Source: Aquabacter sediminis (GTDB lineage Bacteria > Pseudomonadota > Alphaproteobacteria > Rhizobiales > Xanthobacteraceae). From it: a stretch of 64,000 nt of DNA. The position numbers were made by a program, and so were the translations under genes. Location of the stretch: the NCBI RefSeq assembly GCF_028863665.1, contig NZ_JARBFX010000003.1, positions 1 to 64,000 on the forward strand. Reading direction: 5' to 3'. Below the pieces are notes generated by a model. The model was not told where the DNA came from. It saw nothing but the letters and a program-made list of their open reading frames with translations, and did no database searches. This document shows positions 8,344 through 17,119 of the stretch, piece after piece; position 1 is the first letter of the stretch; the number at the start of each line of letters is the position of its first letter.

Positions 8344-9435
8344 TCAGGGCAGGTTTTCCCGCAGGATGATCTCGATGCGCGGCGGCTCGACGCCCGCCAG
8401 CGGATCAAGCCCCGCCCGCACGTTGGAAAACAGCGTGGCAATGCTGGCGAGCGCGCCTTGCGGGCTCTGGGTGATGACCGCGTCCATGGTGCCGTCCAGC
8501 AGCAAGGCGCGGGTGTCGGGGGTCAGGCCATGGCCCACGAACACCACCTCCCCCGCCCGGCGGGTCTCCTTCAGCGCCCGCCCGACGCCGGCCGCACCGC
8601 CGCCGATATTGTAGAGGCCGGACAGGTCCGGGTGCTGGGCGAGGAATTGCCGGGTCTGGCGGTAATTCTGCGCCTCGTCGTCCTGCCCTTCCCGCAGGCC
8701 CACCACTTCGATCTGCGGGAACATCTCCTGGAACAGATGCAGGAAGCCCATCTCCCGCTCTTCATGGGCGCGGTAGGAGAGCGAGCCGGCGATCATGGCG
8801 ACCTTGGCCGGACGGTTGCCGACGAAGCGGGCGATGAGATACGCCGCGGTGCGCCCCGCCGAGCGGTTGTCGAGGCCGAAATAGGCGAGGCGCCGCGTGC
8901 CCGCCACGTCCGAAATGAGGGTGGCGCAGGGCACGCCCTTTTCCGCCAGCCGGTTCACCGCCTCGCGCACGGCGGGATGCTCCAGCGCCATGAAGACGAG
9001 GCCATCGGCGGTGCGACCGTGCTGGAGCAGAGCGCGGGCGAGCAGTTCGGGATTGAAGCTCTTGATGTATTCCACGCGGCAGGTGATGTGCGCCGCCTCC
9101 AGCATGGGCGTGCTTTCCGCCAGCATGCGGCCGAGCATGGTGATGAAGCGATTGGTGCCCGCCGGCAGCAGCACGACGATGCGCAGGGGCTTGAGGCCCG
9201 GCGCCAGAAGGGGGGCCGGCAGATCGGCCGGATAGCCCAGCTCCGCCACCGCCTGGAGCACCTTCTGCACCGTGCCCGCCCGCACGCCGGGACGGCGATT
9301 GAGCACGCGGTCCACGGTGGCGGTGGAGACGCCCGCCCGGCGCGCCACGTCGGGAATGCGGGCCATGCGGCGGGCCGCGGCGTCCTCGGCCCCTGCCGTT
9401 TCGTCAACTCCTGCCGCCACTTGATCGGAACACAT
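8344..9435 (-). CDS. LacI family transcriptional regulator of the sugar-acid island
   Basis: About 363 residues. The LacI helix-turn-helix with hinge reads IPDVARRAGVSTATVDRVLN, followed by a two-lobed periplasmic-binding-like sensor domain (about 85-360) with LGRMLAESTPMLEAA and LYNIGGGAAGVGRAL. The ATG at 9435 is used; an internal ATG at 9366 (MARIPDVARR) would place the HTH at the extreme N-terminus as in most LacI proteins and may be the real start. It is divergent from the TRAP transporter with a strong palindrome between them, so it most likely represses transport and catabolism until the sugar acid is present. Confidence 0.85.
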   Translation of the reverse strand: MCSDQVAAGVDETAGAEDAAARRMARIPDVARRAGVSTATVDRVLNRRPGVRAGTVQKVLQAVAELGYPADLPAPLLAPGLKPLRIVVLLPAGTNRFITMLGRMLAESTPMLEAAHITCRVEYIKSFNPELLARALLQHGRTADGLVFMALEHPAVREAVNRLAEKGVPCATLISDVAGTRRLAYFGLDNRSAGRTAAYLIARFVGNRPAKVAMIAGSLSYRAHEEREMGFLHLFQEMFPQIEVVGLREGQDDEAQNYRQTRQFLAQHPDLSGLYNIGGGAAGVGRALKETRRAGEVVFVGHGLTPDTRALLLDGTMDAVITQSPQGALASIATLFSNVRAGLDPLAGVEPPRIEIILRENLP

Positions 9436-9480
9436 CAAAACACATCAGTCTTTCGATTTGACAGGACAAGCTCAAAACCT

Positions 9481-9507
9481 ATTGTTCCATCAAATCGACG
9501 GAACAAT
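9481..9507. promoter_or_regulatory. 27-bp palindrome, probable LacI-family operator
   Basis: ATTGTTCCATC (9481-9491) and GACGGAACAAT (9497-9507) are inverted arms with one mismatch around AAATC; the outer 8 bp are perfect. Related half-sites (ATCGGAACA, CACATCA repeats) lie at 9423-9446. The site is 34 bases upstream of dctP and 46 upstream of the regulator start, a position that can shut off both promoters. Confidence 0.65.
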
Positions 9508-9540
9508 CCATCAAAAAACACCAATATTCGGGAGGCTGTG

Positions 9541-10554
9541 ATGTATCCGCTGTCGCGCCGCGCATTCCTGGGCTCTGCCGCCGCTCTGTCCGCCGCCGCC
9601 ACCCTCGGCAGGCCGCGCATCGCCCGCGCTGCCGAATATGAGCTGAAATACGCCAACAACCTGCCCCTCTCCCATCCCCTGAACATCCGCGCCCAGCAGG
9701 CGGCGGAGCGGGTGGCGGCGGAGACCAAGGGTCAGGTGGAAATCAAGATCTTCCCCAACAACCAGTTGGGCGGCGACACCGACATGCTGGCGCAAGTGCG
9801 CTCCGGCGGCGTCACCTTCTTCACCCCGTCCGCGCTGGTGATCGCGACGCTGGTGCCGGTCGCCGCCATCAATGCGGTCGGCTTTGCGTTTGCCGATTAT
9901 GACCAGGTCTGGAAGGCCATGGACGGCACGGTGGGCACGCTGGTGCGCAACGCCATCGCCAAGTCCGGCCTCTATGCCTTCGAGAAGATGTGGGACAACG
10001 GCTTCCGCCAGATCACCACGTCCAACCGCCCGATCACCGACGCCAAGGACATGGACGGCCTGAAGATTCGCGTGCCGGTGAGCCCGCTCTCCATCTCCAT
10101 GTTCAAGGCCCTGGGTGCCGCGCCGACCTCGCTGCAATTCTCCGAGGTCTATTCCTCGCTCCAGACCCGCATCGTGGACGCGCAGGAAAATCCCCTGCCC
10201 ATCATCCAGGTGGCCAAGCTCTATGAGGTGCAGAAATACTGCTCCCTCTCCAACCACATCTGGGACGGCTACTGGTTCATCGCCAATGGCCGCGCCTGGC
10301 GCGAACTGCCGGCGGACCTGCAGAAGGTGGTGGCCGGCGCCATCAATGATGCGGGCCTCGCCCAGCGCGGCGACATCAAGAAGCTGAACGAGAATGTCCA
10401 GTCGGACCTGGAATCCAAGGGCCTGACCTTCAACAAGGTCGACCCGGCGAGCTTCCGTCAGAAGCTGCGCGACAACGGCTTCTACACCGAATGGAAGGGC
10501 CGCTTCGGCGACGAGGCCTGGGCCATGCTGGAAGGCGCGGTGGGCAAGCTCTGA
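9541..10554 (+). CDS. dctP: TRAP transporter substrate-binding protein (DctP family)
   Basis: 337 residues. The N-terminus has a twin-arginine signal (SRRAFLGSAAALSAAATLG, cut after ARA), so the protein is probably exported folded to the periplasm. The mature part has DctP hallmarks: YANNLPLSHPLN at the start, IFPNNQLGGDTDMLAQVRSG, and the binding arginine region GLKIRVPVSPLS followed by SEVYSSLQTRIVDAQENPL. GGGAGG precedes the ATG. It is the first gene of the operon dctP-dctQM-VOC-RLP-kinase and delivers the substrate to the membrane part. The ligand is inferred to be a branched or linear sugar acid such as apionate, from the enzymes downstream. Confidence 0.88.
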   Translation: MYPLSRRAFLGSAAALSAAATLGRPRIARAAEYELKYANNLPLSHPLNIRAQQAAERVAAETKGQVEIKIFPNNQLGGDTDMLAQVRSGGVTFFTPSALVIATLVPVAAINAVGFAFADYDQVWKAMDGTVGTLVRNAIAKSGLYAFEKMWDNGFRQITTSNRPITDAKDMDGLKIRVPVSPLSISMFKALGAAPTSLQFSEVYSSLQTRIVDAQENPLPIIQVAKLYEVQKYCSLSNHIWDGYWFIANGRAWRELPADLQKVVAGAINDAGLAQRGDIKKLNENVQSDLESKGLTFNKVDPASFRQKLRDNGFYTEWKGRFGDEAWAMLEGAVGKL

Positions 10555-10822
10555 GACTGGCCGGCGCGCGGCAAGTCTTCACCCGAGACTCGCGCGCCCC
10601 GTCAAGAACGCCGAGACTTCCCTAAGGTCATTCTTAAATATTGCCTCGCTCATCCCGGGGCGAAGGGAAAGCACGCGCGCGGGTCCGCCATATGGAACGG
10701 ACCGCCTCATCTTCCCTTCCGTCATGCGCGACTTTTCCGACCAAGTGCTTTCCATCTGGTCGGCTCCGGTTCTAAGACGCAGCACTGCGCAAGAACCGAA
10801 GCAATCATTCTGGAGGACGCCC

Positions 10823-12706
10823 ATGTCCGGCCCCCATGCCGGCGCCACCCCCATCGAGGTGCGCCAAACCGGAGCCCTTGGCCTGATCGACCTGTTTGAC
10901 AAGGTCCTCGGCCTGCTCCTGGAGACCGTCGTCGCCGCCTTGGTGGTGGCGGAGATCGTCATCCTGCTCGCGGGCGTCATCTCGCGCTATGTGATGCATG
11001 CCCCCCTCGTCTGGTCGGACGAGCTGGCCTCCATCCTGTTCCTGTGGCTGTCCATGCTGGGCGCCGTGGTGGCGCTGCGCCGCTCCGAGCATATGCGCAT
11101 GGCCGCGCTGCTCACCCGCGTGAAGGCCGGCACCGCCGCGCTGCTGGAAGGCGCTGCCCTCACCGCGCCGCTGGCCTTCCTGCTGCTCATCCTCCACCCG
11201 GCCATTGAATATGCCCAGGAAGAGGGCTTCATCGTCACGCCGGCGCTGGAGATTTCCAATTCCTGGCGCGCCTCCGCCATTCCGGTGGGCGTCGGGCTGA
11301 TGCTGGTGGTCACGCTCATCCGGCTGATCAAGCTGCGCGCGCCCCGCATGGTGCTGACCGCGCTGGCGCTGACCGCCGCCATCGTCGCCGCCTTCTGGCT
11401 GGCGGGGCCGCTGCTGAAGCCGCTCGGCCAGTGGAACCTCGTCATCTTCTTCGTCGGCCTGGTGGCGGCCTGCGTGCTCTCCGGCGTGCCCATCGCCTTT
11501 TCCTTCGCGCTGGCCACCTTCGCCTATCTCGCGCTCACCACCCGCACGCCCATGCTGGTGATGGTGGGGCGGCTCGACGAGGGCATGAGCCATCTCATCC
11601 TGCTGGCCGTGCCGCTCTTCATCTTCCTCGGCGCACTCATCGAGATGACCGGCATGGCGAAAGCCATGATCCAGTTCCTGGCGAGCCTGCTCGGCCATGT
11701 GCGCGGCGGCCTCTCCTATGTGCTTATCGGCGCCATGTATCTGGTGTCGGGCATTTCCGGCTCGAAGATCGCCGACATGGCGGCCATCGCCCCGGTCCTG
11801 TTCCCGGAGATGAAGAAGCGCGGCGCCCCTCCCGGCGATCTCGTCGCTTTGCTCTCCGCCACCGGCGCGCAGACGGAGACCATCCCGCCGTCCATCGTGC
11901 TCATCACCATCGGCTCGGTGACGGGCGTGTCCATCGCCGCCCTCTTCACCGGCGGCATGCTGCCCGCCGTGGTGCTGGGCGCGACGCTGTGCACGGTCGT
12001 GTGGTGGCGCTACCGCAAGGAAGATCTGAGCCACATCCGCAAGCCGCCGGCCAAGGAGATCGCCAAGCTCGCCTTCATCGCGGCGCCCGCCATCGCGCTC
12101 CCCTTCGTCATCCGCGCGGCGGTGGTGGAAGGGGTGGCCACCGCCACCGAAGTCTCCACCATCGGCATCGTCTATGCGGTTCTGGCCGGCCTGCTGCTCT
12201 ATCGCCAGTTCGACTGGCGGCGGCTGAAGCCCATGCTGGTGGAGACGGCGTCCCTCACCGGCGCCATCATCTTCATCGTCGGCTGCGCCACCTCCATGGC
12301 CTGGGGCCTCACCCAGTCCGGCTTCTCGCAGAATCTGGCCAAGGCCATGGGCGCCATTCCCGGCGGCAGCGCCGGCTTCATGGCCATCTCCATCGTCGCC
12401 TTCGTGATCCTGGGCAGCGTGCTGGAGGGCATTCCCGCCATCGTGCTGTTCGGCCCCCTGCTCTTTCCCATCGCCAAGGCGGTGGGCATCCACGAGGTGC
12501 ACTATGCCATGGTGGTCATCTTCGCCATGGGCATCGGCCTCTTCGCCCCGCCCTTCGGCGTTGGCTATTACGGCGCCTGCGCCATTTCCAAGATCCATCC
12601 CGACGAAGGCCTCAAGCACATCTGGGGCTATGTGGCGGCGCTCCTGGTGGGCCTCGTGATCGTCGCCGCCGTGCCGTGGATCTCCATCGGATTCCTGCGT
12701 TTCTAA
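10823..12706 (+). CDS. dctM: TRAP transporter fused small and large membrane subunits (DctQM)
   Basis: 627 residues, a natural fusion. Residues about 20-165 form the four-helix DctQ unit (SRYVMHAPLVWSDELASILF is typical). After a short linker, residues about 210-627 form the DctM permease with GVPIAFSFALATFAYL, SGSKIADMAAIAPVLFPEMK and a C-terminal FAPPFGVGYYGACAISKIHP. It uses the sodium or proton gradient to import the ligand of DctP. TGGAGGACG precedes the ATG at 10823, and the 268-base gap after dctP contains no terminator I can see. Fused QM forms are known in the family, so this is not a misassembly. Confidence 0.88.
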   Translation: MSGPHAGATPIEVRQTGALGLIDLFDKVLGLLLETVVAALVVAEIVILLAGVISRYVMHAPLVWSDELASILFLWLSMLGAVVALRRSEHMRMAALLTRVKAGTAALLEGAALTAPLAFLLLILHPAIEYAQEEGFIVTPALEISNSWRASAIPVGVGLMLVVTLIRLIKLRAPRMVLTALALTAAIVAAFWLAGPLLKPLGQWNLVIFFVGLVAACVLSGVPIAFSFALATFAYLALTTRTPMLVMVGRLDEGMSHLILLAVPLFIFLGALIEMTGMAKAMIQFLASLLGHVRGGLSYVLIGAMYLVSGISGSKIADMAAIAPVLFPEMKKRGAPPGDLVALLSATGAQTETIPPSIVLITIGSVTGVSIAALFTGGMLPAVVLGATLCTVVWWRYRKEDLSHIRKPPAKEIAKLAFIAAPAIALPFVIRAAVVEGVATATEVSTIGIVYAVLAGLLLYRQFDWRRLKPMLVETASLTGAIIFIVGCATSMAWGLTQSGFSQNLAKAMGAIPGGSAGFMAISIVAFVILGSVLEGIPAIVLFGPLLFPIAKAVGIHEVHYAMVVIFAMGIGLFAPPFGVGYYGACAISKIHPDEGLKHIWGYVAALLVGLVIVAAVPWISIGFLRF

Positions 12707-12725
12707 CCGACCCTCGAGGTGCGTC

Positions 12726-13265
12726 ATGAGCCGATTTTTCGGCGAGATCCGGCAAGCCGGCTATGTGGTGGAAGATATCGAAGCCGCCATGGATTATTGG
12801 AGCCGCGTGCTGGGCATCGGCCCGTGGTTCTACAATCCGCGCGTGCCGATCGTGAACTACACCTATCATGGCGAACCCTATGAGGTGCACAATTCGGTGG
12901 CGCTGGCCAATTCCGGGCCGCTCCAGATGGAACTGATCCAGACCCGGAACGACGCGCCCTCCATGTATCGCGACTTCCTGAAAGCCGGGCGCACCGGCCT
13001 CCAGCACGTGGCCTACTGGACCGAGACTTACGACGCAGACCTTGCCCGCCTACTCGCCCAGGGCTTCAAGCCGGCCATGAGCGGGGAAGTGGGCGAGAAG
13101 GGCCGCTTCATCTATTTCGACACCGAATATCATCCCGGCACGGTGATTGAGCTGTCCGAGGTGGCGGGGCCCAAGGGCAAGCTGTTCAAGCTCATCCGCG
13201 AGGCCTCCATCGGCTGGGACGGCACCGACCCGGTGCGCCCCTTCCCCGATCTCGCCACCCTCTGA
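12726..13265 (+). CDS. VOC (glyoxalase-like) metalloenzyme of the sugar-acid operon
   Basis: 179 residues with two beta-alpha-beta-beta-beta modules. The start EIRQAGYVVEDIEAAMDYWS is characteristic of vicinal oxygen chelate proteins near methylmalonyl-CoA epimerase, and LQHVAYW with YFDTEYHPGTVIELSE supplies the second-module metal ligands (His and Glu). It sits 19 bases after dctQM and 9 before the RuBisCO-like gene, so it is very probably part of the same pathway, perhaps as an isomerase or epimerase of a keto acid sugar. The reaction is not known to me for this context. Confidence 0.75.
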   Translation: MSRFFGEIRQAGYVVEDIEAAMDYWSRVLGIGPWFYNPRVPIVNYTYHGEPYEVHNSVALANSGPLQMELIQTRNDAPSMYRDFLKAGRTGLQHVAYWTETYDADLARLLAQGFKPAMSGEVGEKGRFIYFDTEYHPGTVIELSEVAGPKGKLFKLIREASIGWDGTDPVRPFPDLATL

Positions 13266-13274
13266 GGCCCCGAC

Positions 13275-14579
13275 ATGAGCGCCCCCGATCGCACGATCGG
13301 CGCCGGCGGGGAGGCCACGCGCTTCTCCGCCTCCTATGTCATCGAGACCCCGTTCGCCCCGGAAAAGGTGGCGGAGGTGATGGCCGGGGAGCAATCCTGC
13401 GGCACCTTCACCCGCGTCCATGGCGAGACCGACGCCCTGCGCGAGCGCGCCCGGGCCGAAGTGATGGCCATCGAGGATTTGGGGCAGGCCGACGAGCCGA
13501 GCCTGCCCAACGCCTATCTGACCAAGCGCGGCACCCAAGGCCCCTATCGCCGCGCCCGCGTGCACCTGTCCTTTCCCATCGCCAATGTGGGGCCGAACCT
13601 GCCGACGCTTGCGGCCACGGTCGCCGGCAATCTCTATGATCTGGGCGAAGTCACCGGCCTGCGACTGGAGACCGTCACCTTGCCCCCCACCTTCCGCGCC
13701 GCCTTCGACCTGCCCCGGCAGGGGGTGGCCGGCACGCGCCGGCTGACGGGCGTGGCGGAGGGGCCTCTGGTGGGCTCCATCATCAAGCCCAATGTGGGGC
13801 TTTCGGCGGACGAGACCGGCGCGCTGGTGGGGGACCTGTGCGCCGCCGGTCTCGACTTCATCAAGGATGACGAAATCTCCGCCAACCCCGCCCATGCGCC
13901 TTTGGCGGAACGCATTCCGGCGGTGATGGCCCGCGTGCGCGCCCATGAGGACCGCACCGGCAAGCATGTGATGGTGGCCTTCAACATCACGGACGAGACC
14001 GACGCCATGCGCCGGCATGCGGATCTGGTGGCGAAGGAAGGCGGCTCGTGCGTCATGGCCTCGCTGAACTGGTGCGGCTTTTCCGCCATTCAAACCCTCC
14101 GGCGCAGCACGGACCTTGCCTTGCACGGCCACCGCAACGGCTTCGGCGCGCTCTCGCGCCATCCGCTGCTGGGCATGGGCTATGACGCCTATCAGGTGCT
14201 CTGGCGCCTGACCGGCGTCGACCACATGCATGTGCACGGCCTGGAAGGAAAGTTCGCGCAGGAGGACGAGGAGGTCATTTCCGGCGCCCGCGCCAGCCTC
14301 ACCCGCCTCGCGGGCGATGTGGACGACCGGGTGATGCCCGCCTTTTCCTCCGGCCAGTGGGCCGGCACTGTGCCCGCCACCTGGAATGCCATTGGCGAGA
14401 CCGACCTGCTCTTCATGTCGGGGGGCGGCATCATGGCCCATCCCGGCGGGCCGGCGGCGGGCGTCACCTCCATCCGGCAGGCCTTTGCGGCGGTGGCGGC
14501 GGGGCAATCGCTGGACGAGGCAGCACGCAGCGCGCCCGAGCTTTCGGCAGCGCTGGCTTTCTTCGGGGCGCGCGGCTGA
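13275..14579 (+). CDS. RuBisCO-like protein (form IV), probable 3-oxo-isoapionate-4-phosphate processing enzyme
   Basis: 434 residues of the RuBisCO large-subunit superfamily. Key active-site residues are kept: Lys171 in IIKPNVGLS, the metal-carbamate trio Lys197/Asp199/Glu200 in DFIKDDE, the flexible-loop Lys326 in GLEGKF and the phosphate-binding SGGGIMAHPGG (from residue 382). The divergent framework and lack of a small subunit put it with RuBisCO-like proteins, not CO2-fixing enzymes. In known D-apionate pathways such proteins act on 3-oxo-isoapionate 4-phosphate as decarboxylase (OiaX) or transcarboxylase/hydrolase (OiaT), directly after a DUF1537 kinase. The adjacent kinase here strongly supports that role, but I cannot separate the two activities by eye. 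Confidence 0.85.
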   Translation: MSAPDRTIGAGGEATRFSASYVIETPFAPEKVAEVMAGEQSCGTFTRVHGETDALRERARAEVMAIEDLGQADEPSLPNAYLTKRGTQGPYRRARVHLSFPIANVGPNLPTLAATVAGNLYDLGEVTGLRLETVTLPPTFRAAFDLPRQGVAGTRRLTGVAEGPLVGSIIKPNVGLSADETGALVGDLCAAGLDFIKDDEISANPAHAPLAERIPAVMARVRAHEDRTGKHVMVAFNITDETDAMRRHADLVAKEGGSCVMASLNWCGFSAIQTLRRSTDLALHGHRNGFGALSRHPLLGMGYDAYQVLWRLTGVDHMHVHGLEGKFAQEDEEVISGARASLTRLAGDVDDRVMPAFSSGQWAGTVPATWNAIGETDLLFMSGGGIMAHPGGPAAGVTSIRQAFAAVAAGQSLDEAARSAPELSAALAFFGARG

Positions 14580-15874
14580 TGACGACCGGCCCGCGTTATG
14601 GCTGGTATGGGGACGACTTCACCGGCGCCAGCGACACCCTGGCGACGCTGACCCGCGCGGGCCTCAAGGCGCTGATGTTCCTGGGCGTTCCCAAGCCGGA
14701 GCACCTGGCGCGGGCGGGCGAGCTCGACGCCGTGGGGATCGCAGGCGCCACCCGCGCCATGAGGCCGGACGAGATGGCCGCGGAGCTGGAGCCGGCCGGC
14801 GCCTTCTTCGCGGCATTGGGCGTGCAGCTCCTGCACTACAAGGTCTGCTCCACCTTCGACAGCGCCCCTCATGTGGGCAATGTGGCGGTGGCGGCGCGAA
14901 CCCTGGGGCGGCATATCCCCCACCCGTTTTTGCCAATCATCGGCGGCCAGCCCAGCATCGGGCGTTATTGCGCCTTCAGCACCCTGTTCGCGGCCGCCGG
15001 CACCGGGGGCAACGTCTTTCGCATCGACCGCCACCCCACCATGGCCCGCCATCCCGTGACGCCCATGGGGGAAGCGGACCTGCGGCTGCATCTGGCCGCG
15101 CAGGGGCTGGGCGATGTGCAAGGCGTGCACCTGCCCGTCTATGCGACCGGCACCGCCGGGCTGGAGGCGCGCCTGGCGGAACTGGGCGACGCCGGGGCGG
15201 TGCTGTTCGACGTGACGGAGGCGAACCACCTTCCCTTGCTCGGCGAAATGCTCTGGCGCCGGGCGCAGGCGCGCCCCCTGCTCGCCATCGGCGCCTCCAG
15301 CGTGGCGGAGGCGGTGGCCGGCCATTGGCAGGACGGCGCGCCGCTCGGTGCGCCGCCGCGCCTGAAGCCGGCGGACGGGCCTTTGCTTGTGGTGGCGGGG
15401 AGCCTCTCCCCCGTCACGGCGCGACAAGTGGCCACCGCCACCTCGTTTGCCCGCATGCCGCTCAATGGCGCGCGGCTTGCCGCCGACCCGGCCTATGGGG
15501 AGGAACGGGCGGTGGCGCTCGCCGATCTTCTCGCCGCCGGCCGCTCGGTGCTCACCTGGACGGCGCCGGACGATGCCGCCGCCGCTGACACGGCCCTGTC
15601 CGGAACGCTCGCATTGCGCACCGCCGCGCTCCTCTCCCGCGTGCTGGAACTGAGGCCGGTGCGCCGAGTGGCGGTGGCGGGGGGCGACACGTCGAGCCGG
15701 GCCATGCAGGCGCTCGGCTTGTGGGGCCTGAGCTATGTCACCGCCCCCGATCCGGGCGTTGCCCTGTGCCGCGCTCATGCGGATGACGCCCGCCGCGATG
15801 GCATGGAACTTCTGTTGAAGGGCGGCCAGATGGGCGCCCCGGACCTGTTCGAGCGCCTGTTGCACGGCGCTTGA
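14579..15874 (+). CDS. DUF1537 four-carbon acid sugar kinase family, OiaK-like
   Basis: 431 residues, full length. The N-terminal acid-sugar binding domain begins GWYGDDFTGASDTLATL, the family's invariant DDxTGA motif; HYKVCSTFDSAPHVGN is the second substrate motif. The C-terminal nucleotide-binding domain (about 265-425) contains VAVAGGDTSSRAM. Its ATG overlaps the RLP stop by one base (TGATG), so translation is coupled. Together with the RLP it fits 3-oxo-isoapionate 4-kinase plus decarboxylase or hydrolase. Other DUF1537 kinases act on erythronate, threonate or tetronate derivatives, but those pathways pair with PdxA2 or aldolases, which are absent here. Confidence 0.85.
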   Translation: MTTGPRYGWYGDDFTGASDTLATLTRAGLKALMFLGVPKPEHLARAGELDAVGIAGATRAMRPDEMAAELEPAGAFFAALGVQLLHYKVCSTFDSAPHVGNVAVAARTLGRHIPHPFLPIIGGQPSIGRYCAFSTLFAAAGTGGNVFRIDRHPTMARHPVTPMGEADLRLHLAAQGLGDVQGVHLPVYATGTAGLEARLAELGDAGAVLFDVTEANHLPLLGEMLWRRAQARPLLAIGASSVAEAVAGHWQDGAPLGAPPRLKPADGPLLVVAGSLSPVTARQVATATSFARMPLNGARLAADPAYGEERAVALADLLAAGRSVLTWTAPDDAAAADTALSGTLALRTAALLSRVLELRPVRRVAVAGGDTSSRAMQALGLWGLSYVTAPDPGVALCRAHADDARRDGMELLLKGGQMGAPDLFERLLHGA

Positions 15875-15876
15875 GC

Positions 15877-15909
15877 GCCCCTCCGGCACGCAAGGGGGGC
15901 CGGAGGGGC
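15877..15909. terminator. Bidirectional stem-loop between the kinase and DUF6456 genes
   Basis: GCCCCTCCGGC (15877-15887) pairs perfectly with GCCGGAGGGGC (15899-15909), an 11-bp GC stem with an 11-base loop. It starts 3 bases after the kinase stop and ends 10 bases before the DUF6456 stop of the convergent gene. The T-tract on the plus side is only CTCTTCTTC, so Rho-independent strength is uncertain. Confidence 0.65.
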
Positions 15910-15918
15910 ACCTCTTCT

Positions 15919-16518
15919 TCAATCGGCGCCCGCCTCCCCGGCCCGCCACGCCCGCAGGGGCGACCGGGGCCGCCCTGTGGCGGCGGCGGCGAGGCCGTAA
16001 TGGCGCGCCAGACGGCTCAGCCCGAGGCCCAGCACCACCTTGGCGGTGCGCGCCGGCCAGCCGCGTTCCTGCTCCACCGCCTCCAGGCCCTTGAGGAAGC
16101 AGCACACATCCAGGAGCACGCCGCTCAGTTCCGGCCCCACCGCCTGGAGCGCGCGATCCAGCCGGCCCTTGGCGGCCAGCACCTGCTCGCTGAAGGCAAG
16201 GCCGCCCTGCCCCGGCCCGGCGCCGCCGGCCGGGTCCCAATTGGTGGTCACGCGCGGGGTGAGGCCGGCGCGGGTGAAATCGGAGCGCAGGCGCTCCCCC
16301 GCGACCAGTTGCGCCGCATCGATGAGGGCGCCGCCATCCCGTCCCTTGCGCTGGGCGAGCCAGGCCAGCGGGCTTTCCGCCAGATCCACCTCCACCTCGT
16401 GCTCGGCCCCGTTCAACAGGATGCGCTGCGCCGCCACGGGCCGCGCCGCCGTGCGGGCGGGGCTCGCCCGACGACCACCGGCCCGCTCCCGGTGCGCGGG
16501 TGGGATGCGCCGCGTCAT
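15919..16518 (-). CDS. DUF6456 domain-containing protein
   Basis: 199 residues. The core VDLAESPLAWLAQRKGRDG, then LIDAAQLVAGERLRSDFTRA and LTPRVTTNWDP, matches the alphaproteobacterial DUF6456 family, with the conserved VLLDVCCFLKGLE and GWPARTAKVVLGLGLSRLARHYGL at the C-terminus. The last part looks like a small DNA-binding-type helical bundle, but function is not established. The ATG at 16518 has GGGGGAGGCGGGC just upstream; the longer frame through 16752 runs into AT-rich promoter DNA. It is divergent from a small uncharacterised gene and about 740 bases from mucR. Confidence 0.8.
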   Translation of the reverse strand: MTRRIPPAHRERAGGRRASPARTAARPVAAQRILLNGAEHEVEVDLAESPLAWLAQRKGRDGGALIDAAQLVAGERLRSDFTRAGLTPRVTTNWDPAGGAGPGQGGLAFSEQVLAAKGRLDRALQAVGPELSGVLLDVCCFLKGLEAVEQERGWPARTAKVVLGLGLSRLARHYGLAAAATGRPRSPLRAWRAGEAGAD

Positions 16519-16795
16519 GCCCGCCTCCCCCGGCGAGGCGCGATGAAACCGGCGCCTCCTCCCGCATCTCCAGCCATTTGAAAATTTTCCCGACCACCCA
16601 TCTTGCATTCTCCAAAATAGGTAATTTATCCTAATTTCACAGACACCCTGTTCCTGGCCTCGCTCCGCGGAGCCGAAACCCTTTTTGACCAAGCTCGAAA
16701 ACGTAATTTCTGACTGACCCGCCAGCGGTCCGCCCTGGACCCGACGCCCCACAGACTAGGATCATTGTCAGCATTTTTTCAAGGGAGATTTTCCC

Positions 16796-17065
16796 ATGCA
16801 CGCGCCAAGAGCAGACGGTCGACGTTCACCGAGGTCATCCGGCAGGCGGGGGCACCCGCGCCACGCCATCGTGGGCTTCGCGCCCGGTGATCGGGAGGCG
16901 GACATCCAGCGGCATATGACGGGTCTGGCCCTGTTGGGCTCTGCGGACGGGCTTCGCGCCCATCTGCGGGCGGCGCGCCGCGCCCGGCTCAGTGCCACCG
17001 GCAGCAGCGATCCCGGACGTCATGCGGCGCTGCTGCGCCTGCTCAACCGAAAGGCGGCTCCCTGA
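16796..17065 (+). CDS. Small basic hypothetical protein
   Basis: 89 residues, rich in Arg and Ala, with no family I recognise. Support comes from position: it starts after an AT-rich intergenic stretch with AAGGGAGATTTTCCC before the ATG, is divergent from the DUF6456 gene, and ends shortly before the terminator array. The central part (HMTGLALLGSADGLRAHLRA) could form an amphipathic helix. An antisense frame at 16768-16998 is about equally open, so coding status is not certain. Confidence 0.45.
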   Translation: MHAPRADGRRSPRSSGRRGHPRHAIVGFAPGDREADIQRHMTGLALLGSADGLRAHLRAARRARLSATGSSDPGRHAALLRLLNRKAAP

Positions 17066-17119
17066 GGAGCGGCATGGACAAACAAGAAGATCGCGGCCGG
17101 GGAGGCGGCGATCGAGACC

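Noticed and set aside
13275-14579. Genuine CO2-fixing RuBisCO
   Set aside because: Operon context (DUF1537 kinase, TRAP transporter), no small subunit and divergent framework place it with RuBisCO-like proteins.
16768-16998. Minus-strand 76-codon frame opposite the small gene at 16796
   Set aside because: Its start region lacks a ribosome site, and the plus-strand frame has a better start and position. Neither is certain.
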